From assembly GCA_903884655.1 (NCBI GenBank), contig CAISFO010000014.1, forward strand, positions 1 through 53,693: DNA of 53,693 nt, given 5' to 3'. The notes below the pieces were generated by a model. The model was not told the origin of the DNA and made no database searches. It saw only the letters and a list, made by a program, of their open reading frames with translations. Positions 10,922-19,715 of the stretch are shown here, one piece after another. The first letter of the stretch is position 1. Each line of letters begins with the position of its first letter. Origin of the DNA: an uncultured Holophagaceae bacterium. GTDB lineage: Bacteria; Acidobacteriota; Holophagae; Holophagales; Holophagaceae. The position numbers were made by a program, and so were the translations under genes.

Positions 10922-12619
10922 CTATTCGTCCATGGTGTAGGCGTCCTTCAGACTGTAGACCTGGGCTTCGAGCACCCGCCGGCTGCGGTCCGCATCCACC
11001 TTCGCTTTCCGGATCAGACTCAGGCAGAAGGCCATCTGGGCTTCGGTGCTGGAGGGCTTGCTGTGGAGGATGAGCGCGAATCGGGACAGGTCCCGCACCA
11101 TGAAGTCGAAGATCTGGTCCACCAGATCGTCCTCGATGGCCAACAGGTTGGCGTTCTCGAGGATCAGCTGGCCGTAGACCACCAGGGTGAAGATCTCCCC
11201 CACTGCCAGCAGGAAGTCGATGTCCTTCTGCTGGGTCGCGTCCGGCGTCGCCTTCAGGAGGAACTCGCGGAAGACCTTGATCTGCTCCCGGAAGATCTGC
11301 ACGTTGGGCAGGTTTCGGCTGGCATAGGCCTTCCGGTAGTCGTGGAACAGGATCTTCCCCAACCCCTTGGTGGGGCCCTGGTCGAAGAGGAAGTCGTCGT
11401 TCCGGGCCTCCAGGCAGCGCGGTACCTCCGGGTACTCTGCCGGATTGAAGAAGTAGTTCTGCATGAACTTCACGATGAGTGCGATGTTCACGTGCACGGT
11501 GCCCTCGAGCTTGGGCAGGGCCCGGATGTCCCGGGTCGCCGTCTCGAAGTACATGTCCTTCTCGAAGCCCTTGGCGGCGATGACATCCCAGAGCAGGTCG
11601 ATCACCTGCTCGCCCTGGGTGGTCACCTTCATCTTCACCACGGGGTTGTACAGCAGGTAGCGGCGGTCCTCCTTCGAGGCCGAGCGCAGGTAGTCCGAGG
11701 CCCGCAGGGCGAAGAGCTTCATGGCCACCAGGCGGGTGTAGGCGTCCAGGAACATCTGCTTCACGTGGGGAAAGTCCGTCACATGCTGTCCGTAGAGCAT
11801 GCGGCCCGAAGCGTGGTTGATGGCCTCGTAGAAGGCATGGGTGCAGATGCCGATGGTGGCCCAGCCCAGGTTGTACTTGCCGATGTTCACGGTGTTGAGG
11901 GAGGCGTTCCAGGCCTCATCGCCCTTTGACAGGATGTCCGTCTCGGCGACGGGGTAGTCGTTCAGGTTGAACTCCGCGACGTAGGACTGGGTGGCGGTGA
12001 TGTTCTTCACGAGCTCGAAGCGCTCGTGCTGGCTGTCCACAGCAAAGAAGACATACTCTCCGGTCTCCGGCAGCCGCCCGAAGGTCGACACCAGGGCCGC
12101 CTCGTTGCCGTTGCCGATGTAGTACTTGTCGCCCTGGGCCAGGTACGAGCCATCGGTCTGGGGCACCAGCAGCATGTCCGTGGCGTAGATGTCGGCGCCG
12201 TGCTCCTTCTCAGAAAGGCCGAAGGCGAAGATGGCGCCTTCATCCAGCAGCTTCGCCGCCTTGCGCTTGAGGGACTCGTTGGCGCTCATCCAGATGGGTC
12301 CCAGGCCGAGGATGCTCACCTGCCAGGTGTACCAGTAGCAGAGGCCGTAGAAGCCCAGCACCTCATTGAAGACGCAGAGTCGCGATGTATCCCAGCGGCA
12401 ATCGGGACCCCCGTAGCCCGCGGGTGTGAGCAGCGTGGCGAAGGCCTTCTCCCGCTTCACGAAGTCCAAGAAGTCTGCGTACCACACCCGCTCGCGATCA
12501 TCGTCCTTGAGACGGCGCTTCCCCTTGGCCTCGAAGAAGGCCACGGTCTTGCGGAGGAGCTCATTCACCTTGGGATCCGGATGATCGGCCCGATGCTGCT
12601 TGGGGTTCAATAGAATCAT
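10922..12619 (-). CDS. Acyl-CoA dehydrogenase/oxidase family protein, long form
   Basis: A 565-residue flavoprotein of the acyl-CoA dehydrogenase superfamily. The start is ATG 12619, placed by AGGAGT about 7 nt upstream; the frame extends 42 codons further but that leader is Arg/Pro noise. The N-terminal alpha domain is followed by a beta domain with AFGLSEKEHGAD (FAD-binding and catalytic pocket region) and a C-terminal alpha domain with GRMLYGQHVTDFPHVKQMF and an unusually long tail. It is longer than classic acyl-CoA dehydrogenases (about 380) and nearer in size to VLCAD/FadE-like or oxidase-like branches. Substrate is unknown, but fadD two genes downstream suggests a fatty acyl-CoA. Confidence 0.8.
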   Translation of the reverse strand: MILLNPKQHRADHPDPKVNELLRKTVAFFEAKGKRRLKDDDRERVWYADFLDFVKREKAFATLLTPAGYGGPDCRWDTSRLCVFNEVLGFYGLCYWYTWQVSILGLGPIWMSANESLKRKAAKLLDEGAIFAFGLSEKEHGADIYATDMLLVPQTDGSYLAQGDKYYIGNGNEAALVSTFGRLPETGEYVFFAVDSQHERFELVKNITATQSYVAEFNLNDYPVAETDILSKGDEAWNASLNTVNIGKYNLGWATIGICTHAFYEAINHASGRMLYGQHVTDFPHVKQMFLDAYTRLVAMKLFALRASDYLRSASKEDRRYLLYNPVVKMKVTTQGEQVIDLLWDVIAAKGFEKDMYFETATRDIRALPKLEGTVHVNIALIVKFMQNYFFNPAEYPEVPRCLEARNDDFLFDQGPTKGLGKILFHDYRKAYASRNLPNVQIFREQIKVFREFLLKATPDATQQKDIDFLLAVGEIFTLVVYGQLILENANLLAIEDDLVDQIFDFMVRDLSRFALILHSKPSSTEAQMAFCLSLIRKAKVDADRSRRVLEAQVYSLKDAYTMDE

Positions 12620-12810
12620 CAAAGACTCCTGCGGATGGGCCGGATCGTGGCGCTGAATGGGGATGGATGGGTTCCCAGCATCACACGGCCGACGCCGCCG
12701 TTCATCTTGTCCTTGGGTAGTCCCACGGCTCACGAAGGCACGCATTCCCAGGAGCCATTGAAAGGTGTATACCCTTGGTCAGCAAACCATGGATCGAGAG
12801 AGGTGGGCCG

Positions 12811-13341
12811 ATGAAAAGGCTTCGCATTGCCTTGCTGATGCTTGGGCTGGTCACTCTGCGGGCCCAGGAAGTCAGGGTTGGCCTCGGTGTGTTCACCTTC
12901 GCGAAGAGCGGCGTGGACCTCCAGGCGGATCTCCGTCCGAAGCTGAGCCACTGGCAGGTTGGTTTCAAATACGTCCACTGGATCGATACGTCTCGGGACC
13001 CCTTCACTGATCGGGTGCTCACGGAGACCAGTCAGACCAGGGTCGGCCCCTTCGTGAACTACCTGTTCCGTCCGGACGCCTCGGGCAGCTGGTACCTGGG
13101 AGGGGCCGTGCTCCGCTGGTCCAAGGCGGAACAGGCCCGCTTCACTGGGGAGGTCGGCCGGGCCAGCATCACGAGTCCCTACCTGGGCGGTGGTTTCACG
13201 GGCACCATGGGCCGGCACTTCTTCTACAACGTCGGCCTCACCCTCAGCCCCGGTGCCAGGTTGACCACCCAGACCAGCGTCAGTTCAGAGACGGACAGCG
13301 GCGGCTTCGACATCCAGATCCTGACTGGCTTCAGGTTCTAG
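12811..13341 (+). CDS. Small outer-membrane beta-barrel-like protein
   Basis: A 176-residue exported protein starting at ATG 12811 (GAGAGG seven nt upstream; an in-frame ATG 12 codons earlier lacks a site). The N-terminus MKRLRIALLMLGLVTLRAQ is a signal peptide. The mature chain alternates polar and hydrophobic residues in strand-like runs separated by short turns (GLGVFTF, WQVGFKYVHW, GPFVNYLF, WYLGGAVLRW, YLGGGFTG, FFYNVGLTL) and ends in Phe (ILTGFRF). This is the pattern of an eight-stranded OmpW/OmpX-size barrel. Function is not recognisable. It is divergent from the acyl-CoA dehydrogenase, and a TonB-dependent receptor follows 89 bp downstream. Confidence 0.65.
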   Translation: MKRLRIALLMLGLVTLRAQEVRVGLGVFTFAKSGVDLQADLRPKLSHWQVGFKYVHWIDTSRDPFTDRVLTETSQTRVGPFVNYLFRPDASGSWYLGGAVLRWSKAEQARFTGEVGRASITSPYLGGGFTGTMGRHFFYNVGLTLSPGARLTTQTSVSSETDSGGFDIQILTGFRF

Positions 13342-13430
13342 ATTAGTGGTCCGCCCCTGGCCACTTCTCCAGGTGCCGGTTGGGGTCATCCCTGGTTCAA
13401 TAGGGAAAACATCCAAGTTCTGGAGCATGC

Positions 13431-15431
13431 ATGATCCCCAAGCCCACCACCTTGGCGGGACGGTCACTTCTGTGGGCGGCCCTGCCTTCGATGCTGGCGG
13501 GCCAGGCCCTGCCTCCCTGCGCCCCCGAAATGGACCAGGCCACCCCGCCCCGGGAATCCTGGGCCGCGGAAGCGCGCCCTGTGCCAGTGGGCCGCACACC
13601 TGGCCAGGTGGTCATCTTCGACGAAGAAGACATCCTCCGCTCCGGAGCCCGGACCCTTGGCGCGTTCCTCCTCCGGGAGCTGCCGGGCCAGGTCCAGAAC
13701 CAGGGCGGTCCCGGACTTCCTTCACGCATCTACCTGGGCGGCAGCCGGCCCCAGGATACGCAGATCCTGATGGACGGCCTGTCCTTCATGGATCCGGGCC
13801 GGCTGGGCCAGGATCTCAGCGAAGTGCCACTGCTGGGCGTGACCCGCATCGAAGTGATCACAGGCTCACCGGGCTCCGGACCCAGTGGACAGGGCGGCAC
13901 CATCGCCCTCTACACCGGCAAGCCCCTCCGAGCCGGAGTCTCGGGTGATCTGAGCGGGCTGGGCGGCAACAACGGCCAGGGCCAGAGCACGGCGACCCCA
14001 GGTTTTGCATGGGAAGGCGGCTACCTGCGCGGCGGCAACCAAAGCGCCCAGGAAAAACAGACCACCGAGACGGATCGACCCTACCGCCAGGTCACCAATT
14101 TCTTCGGCCTGGGCCAGCAGTGGGGGCCCGCCCAATGGAGTCTGGCCTGGCGCAGCACCTTCTTTGGCGTGCCCCAACCCTTCGAAACCAACACAGACTT
14201 CTCACGGGTCTACGACCCCAGCCGAACCAGCAGCCAGAGGGGCGACAGCGGTCTGCTGCGCGTCGACTGGGCGTTGGGTTCCGGTCTGAATCTGCAGACG
14301 ACCCTCGGGCTCTCCCGGTTCCGCCATGACGAGCCCAACGCCGGATCCGCCCTGTCCACCCATTTCGAGGGCCGGCAGACCCGGTTCCAGTCGGCGCTGC
14401 ACCTGGATCTGGGCCCCCGTTCCGGCCTGAGCCTCCGCCTGGAAGGTCAGGACACGTCCCAGGACGGCGACGAGAACCCGTTGGTGGCCGGAGCGGCCAA
14501 GGGGCGCCAGGTGGGTCTGGGGCTGGAATGGCGCTTCGAGCCCGTGCCGGGGTCCCGCCTGCTGGGCCAGGTGAGGGGGACCAGGGACCGCCAGTCCCTG
14601 GTGCAGGGGAACGTCGAAACCGAGGTGCTCAATGCCTCGGGCCACAACCTGCGCCTGGGCTTCAACCAGGACCTGGGCGCGGGCTTCCGGTTCTACACCG
14701 CTGGTGGCGGTGGCCGAACTGCGCCCGCCCTCATCGAGCAGCTGCGCAACACCCTGGTGATAGGCACCCCGCCCCTTCGCATGGAGCAGACCACGTTCTT
14801 GCAGGTCGGCTTTGGGTGGGGCAAGGGCAACTGGTACGGCAAGCTCGAAAGCCAGCAGCAGACCGGCCGGGACCTCGCTGGCGCCAGCGGCACCATCTAC
14901 GTGAACCAGGATCATGTGCGGACCCGGGGAACGGACTTCGCTCTGGGCTGGCGCACGGCCAGGAAGCTGGGCCTGGAGGTATACGCCAGAACGCAGGAAG
15001 CTCGGGACCTCAATGCCCCCGCAGGACAGCAATACAGCACCCTGGCGGTGCAGCGCCGGCCCTTTGCCGACCATGGGCTGAAGGGTTTCATGGGCTGGAG
15101 CCGGGTGCAGGCGGAGGTCCACTACACCCTCCAGGGCCACCAGTACTCTTCATATGGTGAAGGCGGAGGATCGATCGCCACCAACGGCTTCCCCATCCCG
15201 CCCATCATCCGGGCCACCCAGGTGGTCTACCGGGATATGGGCATGTCCACCACGGTGAAAGCCGGCCGGCACTGGACCTTCATCCTGCGTGGCAAGCACC
15301 TGCTTCAGCCCAGGACTGACGCAGCCCAGTGGGCCGCCAGGAGCCGGGAGGGGCAGAACGACGCTTTCATCATCGACGGCTACCCCGCCGCCAGTCCCAC
15401 CTATTCTCTGGAGGCGCGGCTCAGGTTCTAG
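13431..15431 (+). CDS. TonB-dependent outer-membrane receptor
   Basis: A 666-residue protein with a signal peptide (to about residue 26). The plug domain (about residues 55-165) contains DILRSGARTLGAFLLRELPG, RIYLGGSRPQDTQILMDG and a final VTRIEVITGSPGSG. The remaining 500 residues form a strand-rich barrel ending in Phe (LEARLRF), the outer-membrane insertion signal. The size and plug match BtuB-like vitamin B12 or small siderophore receptors, but there is no nearby ABC transporter and no cobalamin riboswitch is seen, so the ligand is unknown. CTGGAG lies six nt before the start. The preceding beta-barrel gene may be co-transcribed with it. Confidence 0.85.
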   Translation: MIPKPTTLAGRSLLWAALPSMLAGQALPPCAPEMDQATPPRESWAAEARPVPVGRTPGQVVIFDEEDILRSGARTLGAFLLRELPGQVQNQGGPGLPSRIYLGGSRPQDTQILMDGLSFMDPGRLGQDLSEVPLLGVTRIEVITGSPGSGPSGQGGTIALYTGKPLRAGVSGDLSGLGGNNGQGQSTATPGFAWEGGYLRGGNQSAQEKQTTETDRPYRQVTNFFGLGQQWGPAQWSLAWRSTFFGVPQPFETNTDFSRVYDPSRTSSQRGDSGLLRVDWALGSGLNLQTTLGLSRFRHDEPNAGSALSTHFEGRQTRFQSALHLDLGPRSGLSLRLEGQDTSQDGDENPLVAGAAKGRQVGLGLEWRFEPVPGSRLLGQVRGTRDRQSLVQGNVETEVLNASGHNLRLGFNQDLGAGFRFYTAGGGGRTAPALIEQLRNTLVIGTPPLRMEQTTFLQVGFGWGKGNWYGKLESQQQTGRDLAGASGTIYVNQDHVRTRGTDFALGWRTARKLGLEVYARTQEARDLNAPAGQQYSTLAVQRRPFADHGLKGFMGWSRVQAEVHYTLQGHQYSSYGEGGGSIATNGFPIPPIIRATQVVYRDMGMSTTVKAGRHWTFILRGKHLLQPRTDAAQWAARSREGQNDAFIIDGYPAASPTYSLEARLRF

Positions 15432-15474
15432 CCAGGCTTCCGGCCAGGACGACCGGCCGCAGAACAGGCAATTA

Positions 15475-15498
15475 GATGTTTCGACATTTTAAAACATC
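15475..15498. promoter_or_regulatory. Inverted repeat upstream of the TPR gene
   Basis: GATGTTT at 15475-15481 and AAACATC at 15492-15498 form perfect 7-bp arms around a 10-nt AT-rich centre, about 58 bp before the next start codon. It could be an operator. The surrounding stretch is clearly more AT-rich than the coding DNA on either side. Confidence 0.3.
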
Positions 15499-15555
15499 AA
15501 AGATCAAGGAAGTGATGCTTTCAACCGAAAATGAAGCACGAACCGAGGAGGTTCC

Positions 15556-16623
15556 ATGAACACCCTGCTCCGGAGGCTGGTGTGGCTGGTGACCATGCCC
15601 GCCCTGCTGGCCGCGGCCCCCGCAGCCAAGTCCGCTCCCCGGGAACAGCTGAAGAATCTGGTCGAACAGCTGCAGAAGAGCCCGGCCGATGCCGCCCTCC
15701 GCGAGCAGATCATCAAGCTTTCGAAACTGGTCAAGCCTCCGCCCCCCATTCCAGAAGCCGCGCGGCGCCACCATGTGATGGCCCGGACGCTGCTCAAGGA
15801 GGCCAAGCAGCCCGAAGAGTTCGCCGAAGCCATCGGCGAGTTCAAGAGCGCCCTCCTGGCGGCGCCCTGGTGGGGGGAGGCCTACAACGACCTCGGCCAG
15901 GCGCTCGGGTCCGTCGGCCGGTACGAGGAGGCCATCGGGGCCCTGAACCTCTATGTCGCCACGATGCCCGGCGGCGAAAGGGCGCGCCTCGCCCAGGACG
16001 AGATCTACACCCTGGAGGCCAAGCAGAAGAAGGCCCTGAAGGAAGAGGAAACCCGGAAGCTGGCTGCGGCAAGGGAAGAGGAGGCCCGGGCTCAAGCCAG
16101 GGCCGAGGCGGAACGGGCGGCCCGGGCTGAAGCGGAACGGCACCAGCAGACCCGGGCGGTGGTGGCCCGGTTCAAGCAGATCGTCGCGGGCCGGGTCTAC
16201 GACCGGCTGGCGGCCAATTGGGAAAAGCCCAACTACAAGGTCGTCTATACCATGACGGGTGTGAACGAGCGGGAATACTCGGGCAGCGTCTGGTACAACT
16301 GGGGCAACGCCTGCCAGAAATTCGTCTACGAAGAAGAGCGGATCCTCTCCTGCTTCATCACCGACGAAGGGCGGACCCTGACCGAGGCCCCTTCCTATGT
16401 GGGCACACCCCATGGCCCGAACCTCGAGGACATCGTCTGGGAGATCCCGGACATCAAGTACGAGAACGGCTCGTCCTCCTGGGATGGCCGCACCATGAAG
16501 AAGCGGGTCTGGGCCTACTTCAACCAGAGCACGGGCGGGATCACCTTCAGCGGCGATCGGCCCCTGGACTCCTCCTACGATCCCCAGTCCCGGTACAGCT
16601 ACATGTGGTTCAGGCCTCGATGA
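15556..16623 (+). CDS. Exported TPR and coiled-coil protein, function unknown
   Basis: A 355-residue protein with a signal peptide (MNTLLRRLVWLVTMPALLAAAPAA). Residues 25-140 contain one or two TPR-like helical hairpins, including AYNDLGQALGSVGRYEEAIGAL. Residues 150-200 are a highly charged Ala/Glu/Arg coiled coil. The C-terminal 150 residues form a separate domain with many Trp and Tyr (SVWYNWGNACQKFVYEEE, YSYMWFRPR) and two cysteines; I do not recognise it. The coiled coil probably spaces the two ends or drives oligomerisation. GAGGAGG lies at ideal distance before ATG. It is convergent with the hydrolase gene, 9 bp apart. Confidence 0.65.
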   Translation: MNTLLRRLVWLVTMPALLAAAPAAKSAPREQLKNLVEQLQKSPADAALREQIIKLSKLVKPPPPIPEAARRHHVMARTLLKEAKQPEEFAEAIGEFKSALLAAPWWGEAYNDLGQALGSVGRYEEAIGALNLYVATMPGGERARLAQDEIYTLEAKQKKALKEEETRKLAAAREEEARAQARAEAERAARAEAERHQQTRAVVARFKQIVAGRVYDRLAANWEKPNYKVVYTMTGVNEREYSGSVWYNWGNACQKFVYEEERILSCFITDEGRTLTEAPSYVGTPHGPNLEDIVWEIPDIKYENGSSSWDGRTMKKRVWAYFNQSTGGITFSGDRPLDSSYDPQSRYSYMWFRPR

Positions 16624-16632
16624 GGGGAGGCG

Positions 16633-17445
16633 TCAACGCCCCAACCCCGCTTCGAAGCATCGCACCGCCAGAAGGAAGGACTCGGGCGCGTCCCACATGA
16701 TCCAGTGCTTCGCCGAGGGGAAATGGACGGCACGGAAAGCCGGCAGGTCCCTGAAGCCGAACTGGGCCAGGGTCGCGGCCTCCTTTGCGGGATCCGGTTC
16801 CCGCGGACCTCTGGCCAGCAGCAGTACGGGCAGGTGCAGCTGCGCCTGACGGGAGCGGAGGACATCCCGGCTCATGCCCCGCAGGTAGGCCTGGAGCACC
16901 GGCACCGGCACCTTCTGGGCCTCGGTGGCCAACCGCTGGACCTGGGCTGTTCCACTGGCGATCGGTCTGAAGAATGCTTCGAGTACGGGCCCCGGCACTT
17001 TCGCCAGCGCAATGATGGTCGGCTCCAGGAAGTGCGCGGGAATGGCCCCCAGGAAGCTGTCCACCAGGACCAGGCCCCGGAAGGCGGCGGGATCCTCGAG
17101 CACCGCGCAGGCCGCGAGGGGGCCGCCCATGGAATGCCCCACCACGAGACAGGGCGAGAGTCCTTCGCGGCGCGTCAGGGCGGCCAGGTCCTTCGCGATG
17201 GCGTTGAAATCCGCGCTGCCCTCCACCAGGGCCGGCGCAGGGCTGCCGCCGCTGCCCGGAAGGTCCACGCTCAGCACCGTATGATCCCGCGAGAGCTCGG
17301 CGGCCACGACCGACCAGACCTCCTTGTTCCCGCCAAACCCGTGGATGAGGAGGATGCCTGGGCCTTTCCCGACCTTCTGGAAGGTGAGCTCCGTCGAGGC
17401 AAGGCACAGTGTGGCGAGACAGAGCAGGAACACACGGCAGCGCAT
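16633..17445 (-). CDS. Exported alpha/beta-hydrolase
   Basis: A 270-residue alpha/beta-hydrolase-fold protein with an N-terminal signal peptide (MRCRVFLLCLATLCLAS). The oxyanion region is ILLIHGFGGNKEVW, the nucleophile elbow is VVGHSMGG (Ser), and the terminal catalytic His is in SAKHWIMWD. The acid is probably one of the Asp residues after strand 6 or 7. ATG 17445 is preferred over GTG 17451 because GGAGG then sits five nt upstream. The family covers esterases, lipases and haloperoxidase-like enzymes; the substrate cannot be told. The DinB gene is 41 bp upstream on the same strand. Confidence 0.8.
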   Translation of the reverse strand: MRCRVFLLCLATLCLASTELTFQKVGKGPGILLIHGFGGNKEVWSVVAAELSRDHTVLSVDLPGSGGSPAPALVEGSADFNAIAKDLAALTRREGLSPCLVVGHSMGGPLAACAVLEDPAAFRGLVLVDSFLGAIPAHFLEPTIIALAKVPGPVLEAFFRPIASGTAQVQRLATEAQKVPVPVLQAYLRGMSRDVLRSRQAQLHLPVLLLARGPREPDPAKEAATLAQFGFRDLPAFRAVHFPSAKHWIMWDAPESFLLAVRCFEAGLGR

Positions 17446-17486
17446 GGCCACCTCCCTGGAATCGGCCGGTCAGGATGGCCGCTGGA

Positions 17487-18008
17487 TCAAACTTTGGGAG
17501 CCTCCAGTCCGTACTGGGCCCAGCCCTCCTTGGTGGGGCCGTAGAGGCTGGGCACAGGAAGGCCCGCCTGCCGCATGAGAACTGTCATCTGGCCCCGGTG
17601 GTGGGTCTGGTGGCTGACCAGCACGTAGAGGGCGAAGGCCCCGGTCCAGGACTCGCCGTAGAGCGAGAAGTTCCTTCCCAGCTCCGTGTTGCTCCAGCTG
17701 CCGATGTGGTCCAGCAGGGAGTCGCTCACGACCCGATAGGCAGCGGCAATTTCCACCATGGTGGGCGGCGGCGGCGTGGCGATGAAACCGTCGGGCCCCA
17801 GGCCCACGGGCCCCTTTACCTTCAGGCCCAGGTTCTGGGGCAGTTCCAGAATGGTCTCCACCAGGTGCCAGGCCATGCGCCGAAGGTCCCGGTGCTGGCC
17901 GTCCACGGCCTGGTGCGCAGCGGCATTCGGGATCGCCGCGAGGACCGCGAGGGTCTTGTCGGCCTCCTGCTGCCAGATGGTCTTGAAGTCGTCCACGCGA
18001 CGGAACAT
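17487..18008 (-). CDS. DinB/YfiT-like four-helix metalloprotein
   Basis: A 173-residue protein from ATG 18008, with AGGAGG five nt upstream; the open frame runs 24 codons further with no start signal. It has the DinB-type pattern: a helix with RRMAWHLVETILELP contributing one His, and the later SHQTHHRGQMTVLMRQAG supplying the other His ligands of the metal triad. Members include thiol transferases and DNA-damage-inducible proteins; most are uncharacterised. It is cytoplasmic. No regulatory site is seen. It may be co-transcribed with the downstream hydrolase. Confidence 0.75.
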   Translation of the reverse strand: MFRRVDDFKTIWQQEADKTLAVLAAIPNAAAHQAVDGQHRDLRRMAWHLVETILELPQNLGLKVKGPVGLGPDGFIATPPPPTMVEIAAAYRVVSDSLLDHIGSWSNTELGRNFSLYGESWTGAFALYVLVSHQTHHRGQMTVLMRQAGLPVPSLYGPTKEGWAQYGLEAPKV

Positions 18009-18070
18009 GCCTGCCTCCTGGAGAGTCGCCGGGAAGCATAGCGCAAACCAACGGAAGAAGGGTTTGCCCC

Positions 18071-18134
18071 GGATGAACATGGATGAACACGGACCGAGAC
18101 TGCCATCCGCGTTGATCTGTGTTCATCCGTGGCT
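18071..18134. repeat. Intergenic inverted repeat with GGATGAACAC arms
   Basis: Perfect 10-bp arms GGATGAACAC (18081-18090) and GTGTTCATCC (18119-18128) flank a 28-bp centre. The left arm is preceded by a direct copy, ggatgaacat. It lies between the carboxyltransferase stop and the DinB start. Similar 'ATGAACACGGA...TCCGTGTTCATCCGTGG' sequences recur in intergenic regions of unrelated bacteria (from memory), so this is probably a dispersed element rather than a gene-specific operator. Confidence 0.55.
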
Positions 18135-18147
18135 TTTCAGGTGTTCT

Positions 18148-19671
18148 TCAAACCGGTGTGACGCTGCGTCGCTTGGTGGGCCACACATCCCGGCGGCGGG
18201 CGCGGGCGAGGCGGGTGATGAGCTCCTGGCGCAGGTCGGCGGGGTCCACGATGGCGTCCACGTGCAGTTCGGCGCCCAGTTTCTGGAGATCGATGTTTTC
18301 GTTGTACTCGTCCCGGAGCTGCTGCACGTAGGCCACGCGCTCTTCTTCCCGCTTCTCGGCGATCTTGTTGGCGAAGACGGCATTCACAGCCGCCTCGGCA
18401 CCCATGACGGCGATGCTGGCGGTGGGCAGGGCCAGGGTGGCGTCGGGATCGAAGCCAGGCCCGCTCATGGCGTAGAGGCCCGCACCATAGGCCTTCCGCA
18501 CCACCACGCAGATGCGCGGCGTGCTGCAGCTGGCCATGGCGCTGATCAGCTTCGCGCCGTGGCGGATGATGCCCTGCTTTTCCACGGCGCTGCCGATCAT
18601 GAAGCCCGGCACGTCGCTGAGGAAGACCAGGGGGATGCCGAAGGCATCGCAGAGGCTGATAAAGCGCGTGGCCTTGTCGGCGCTATCCACGAAGAGCACG
18701 CCGCCCTTCACCCGGGGCTGGTTGGCCAGGATGCCCACGGGTTTCCCGTCCAGCCGGGCCAGGCCCGTGATGATCTCGCCAGCGTAGAGCTTCTTCACCT
18801 CCAGAAAGCTGCCCTCGTCCACCAGGCCCTCGATGAGGTCCTTCATCTGGAAGGGGGCCATGATGTCCCGGGGCACCAGGGTGCGCAGATCCTTGGCCTT
18901 GGCGGTCACGGCGCGGGGCTCGACGGCGGGAAGCGGATCCTCACAGTGCTGGGGGAAGTAGGCCAGGTACTGGCGGCAGAGCTCGATGGCCTCGACTTCG
19001 GTCTTGCAAAGGAAGTCGCCGCAGCCGCTCACGGAGCAGTGCATGCGCGCGCCACCGAGATCTTCGAGGCTGATCTTCTCGCCGATGACCATCTCAGCCA
19101 TGCGGGGCGAGCCCAGGTACATGCTTGCGTTGCCCTCCACCATGACCACCACGTCGCAGAAGGCGGGGATGTAGGCACCGCCAGCGGCGGAGGGCCCGAA
19201 GAGCAGGCAGACCTGGGGCACTAGACCGGACAGCGCCACCTCCATATAAAAAATGGTGCCGGCGTGACGGCGCCCCGGGAACATGTCCAGCTGGTCCGTG
19301 ATGCGCGCCCCGGCGCTGTCCACCAGGTAGAGCATGGGCACCTTCATCCGCAGGGCCACCTCCTGGATGCGGACGATCTTCTCCACGGTGCGGGCGCCCC
19401 AGCTGCCGGCCTTGATGGTGCTGTCGTTGGCCATGAGCGCCACCGTCCGGCCCGCCACCGTGGCGGTGCCCGTGATGACACCGTCCGCCGGCAGGTCCTT
19501 GGCCAGGGCATTGGCGAAGAGGCCGTCCTCCACGAAGCTGCCCTCGTCCACCAGCAGCCGGATGCGTTCTCGAGCGAAGAGCTTGCCGGCCTCCGCGTTC
19601 TTTTCGTGGGCCCTGGCGGCGCCGCCTTTCTTGATCCGGTCAACTTCCGAATGGAACTGCTCCGGCTGCAT
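18148..19671 (-). CDS. Acyl-CoA carboxylase, carboxyltransferase (beta) subunit
   Basis: A 507-residue protein with the two crotonase-like carboxyltransferase domains of biotin-dependent acyl-CoA carboxylases. It transfers CO2 from carboxybiotin to an acyl-CoA. The N-domain has RIRLLVDEGSF and GPSAAGGAYIPAFCD; the C-domain has the DVPGFMIG segment and RKAYGAGLYAMSG. GGAYIPA resembles the methylcrotonyl-CoA carboxylase branch more than the propionyl-CoA branch, but this is a weak sign. No biotin carboxylase gene adjoins it; a biotinyl carrier and a methylglutaconyl-CoA-hydratase-like gene lie 24 kb away in the same window. GAGG precedes ATG 19671. It is divergent from the MFS pair, with 44 bp between. 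Confidence 0.9.
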   Translation of the reverse strand: MQPEQFHSEVDRIKKGGAARAHEKNAEAGKLFARERIRLLVDEGSFVEDGLFANALAKDLPADGVITGTATVAGRTVALMANDSTIKAGSWGARTVEKIVRIQEVALRMKVPMLYLVDSAGARITDQLDMFPGRRHAGTIFYMEVALSGLVPQVCLLFGPSAAGGAYIPAFCDVVVMVEGNASMYLGSPRMAEMVIGEKISLEDLGGARMHCSVSGCGDFLCKTEVEAIELCRQYLAYFPQHCEDPLPAVEPRAVTAKAKDLRTLVPRDIMAPFQMKDLIEGLVDEGSFLEVKKLYAGEIITGLARLDGKPVGILANQPRVKGGVLFVDSADKATRFISLCDAFGIPLVFLSDVPGFMIGSAVEKQGIIRHGAKLISAMASCSTPRICVVVRKAYGAGLYAMSGPGFDPDATLALPTASIAVMGAEAAVNAVFANKIAEKREEERVAYVQQLRDEYNENIDLQKLGAELHVDAIVDPADLRQELITRLARARRRDVWPTKRRSVTPV

Positions 19672-19715
19672 GGGAACCTCGGGATGGATCCTCCAGCATA
19701 TGCGATCCTGAACAG

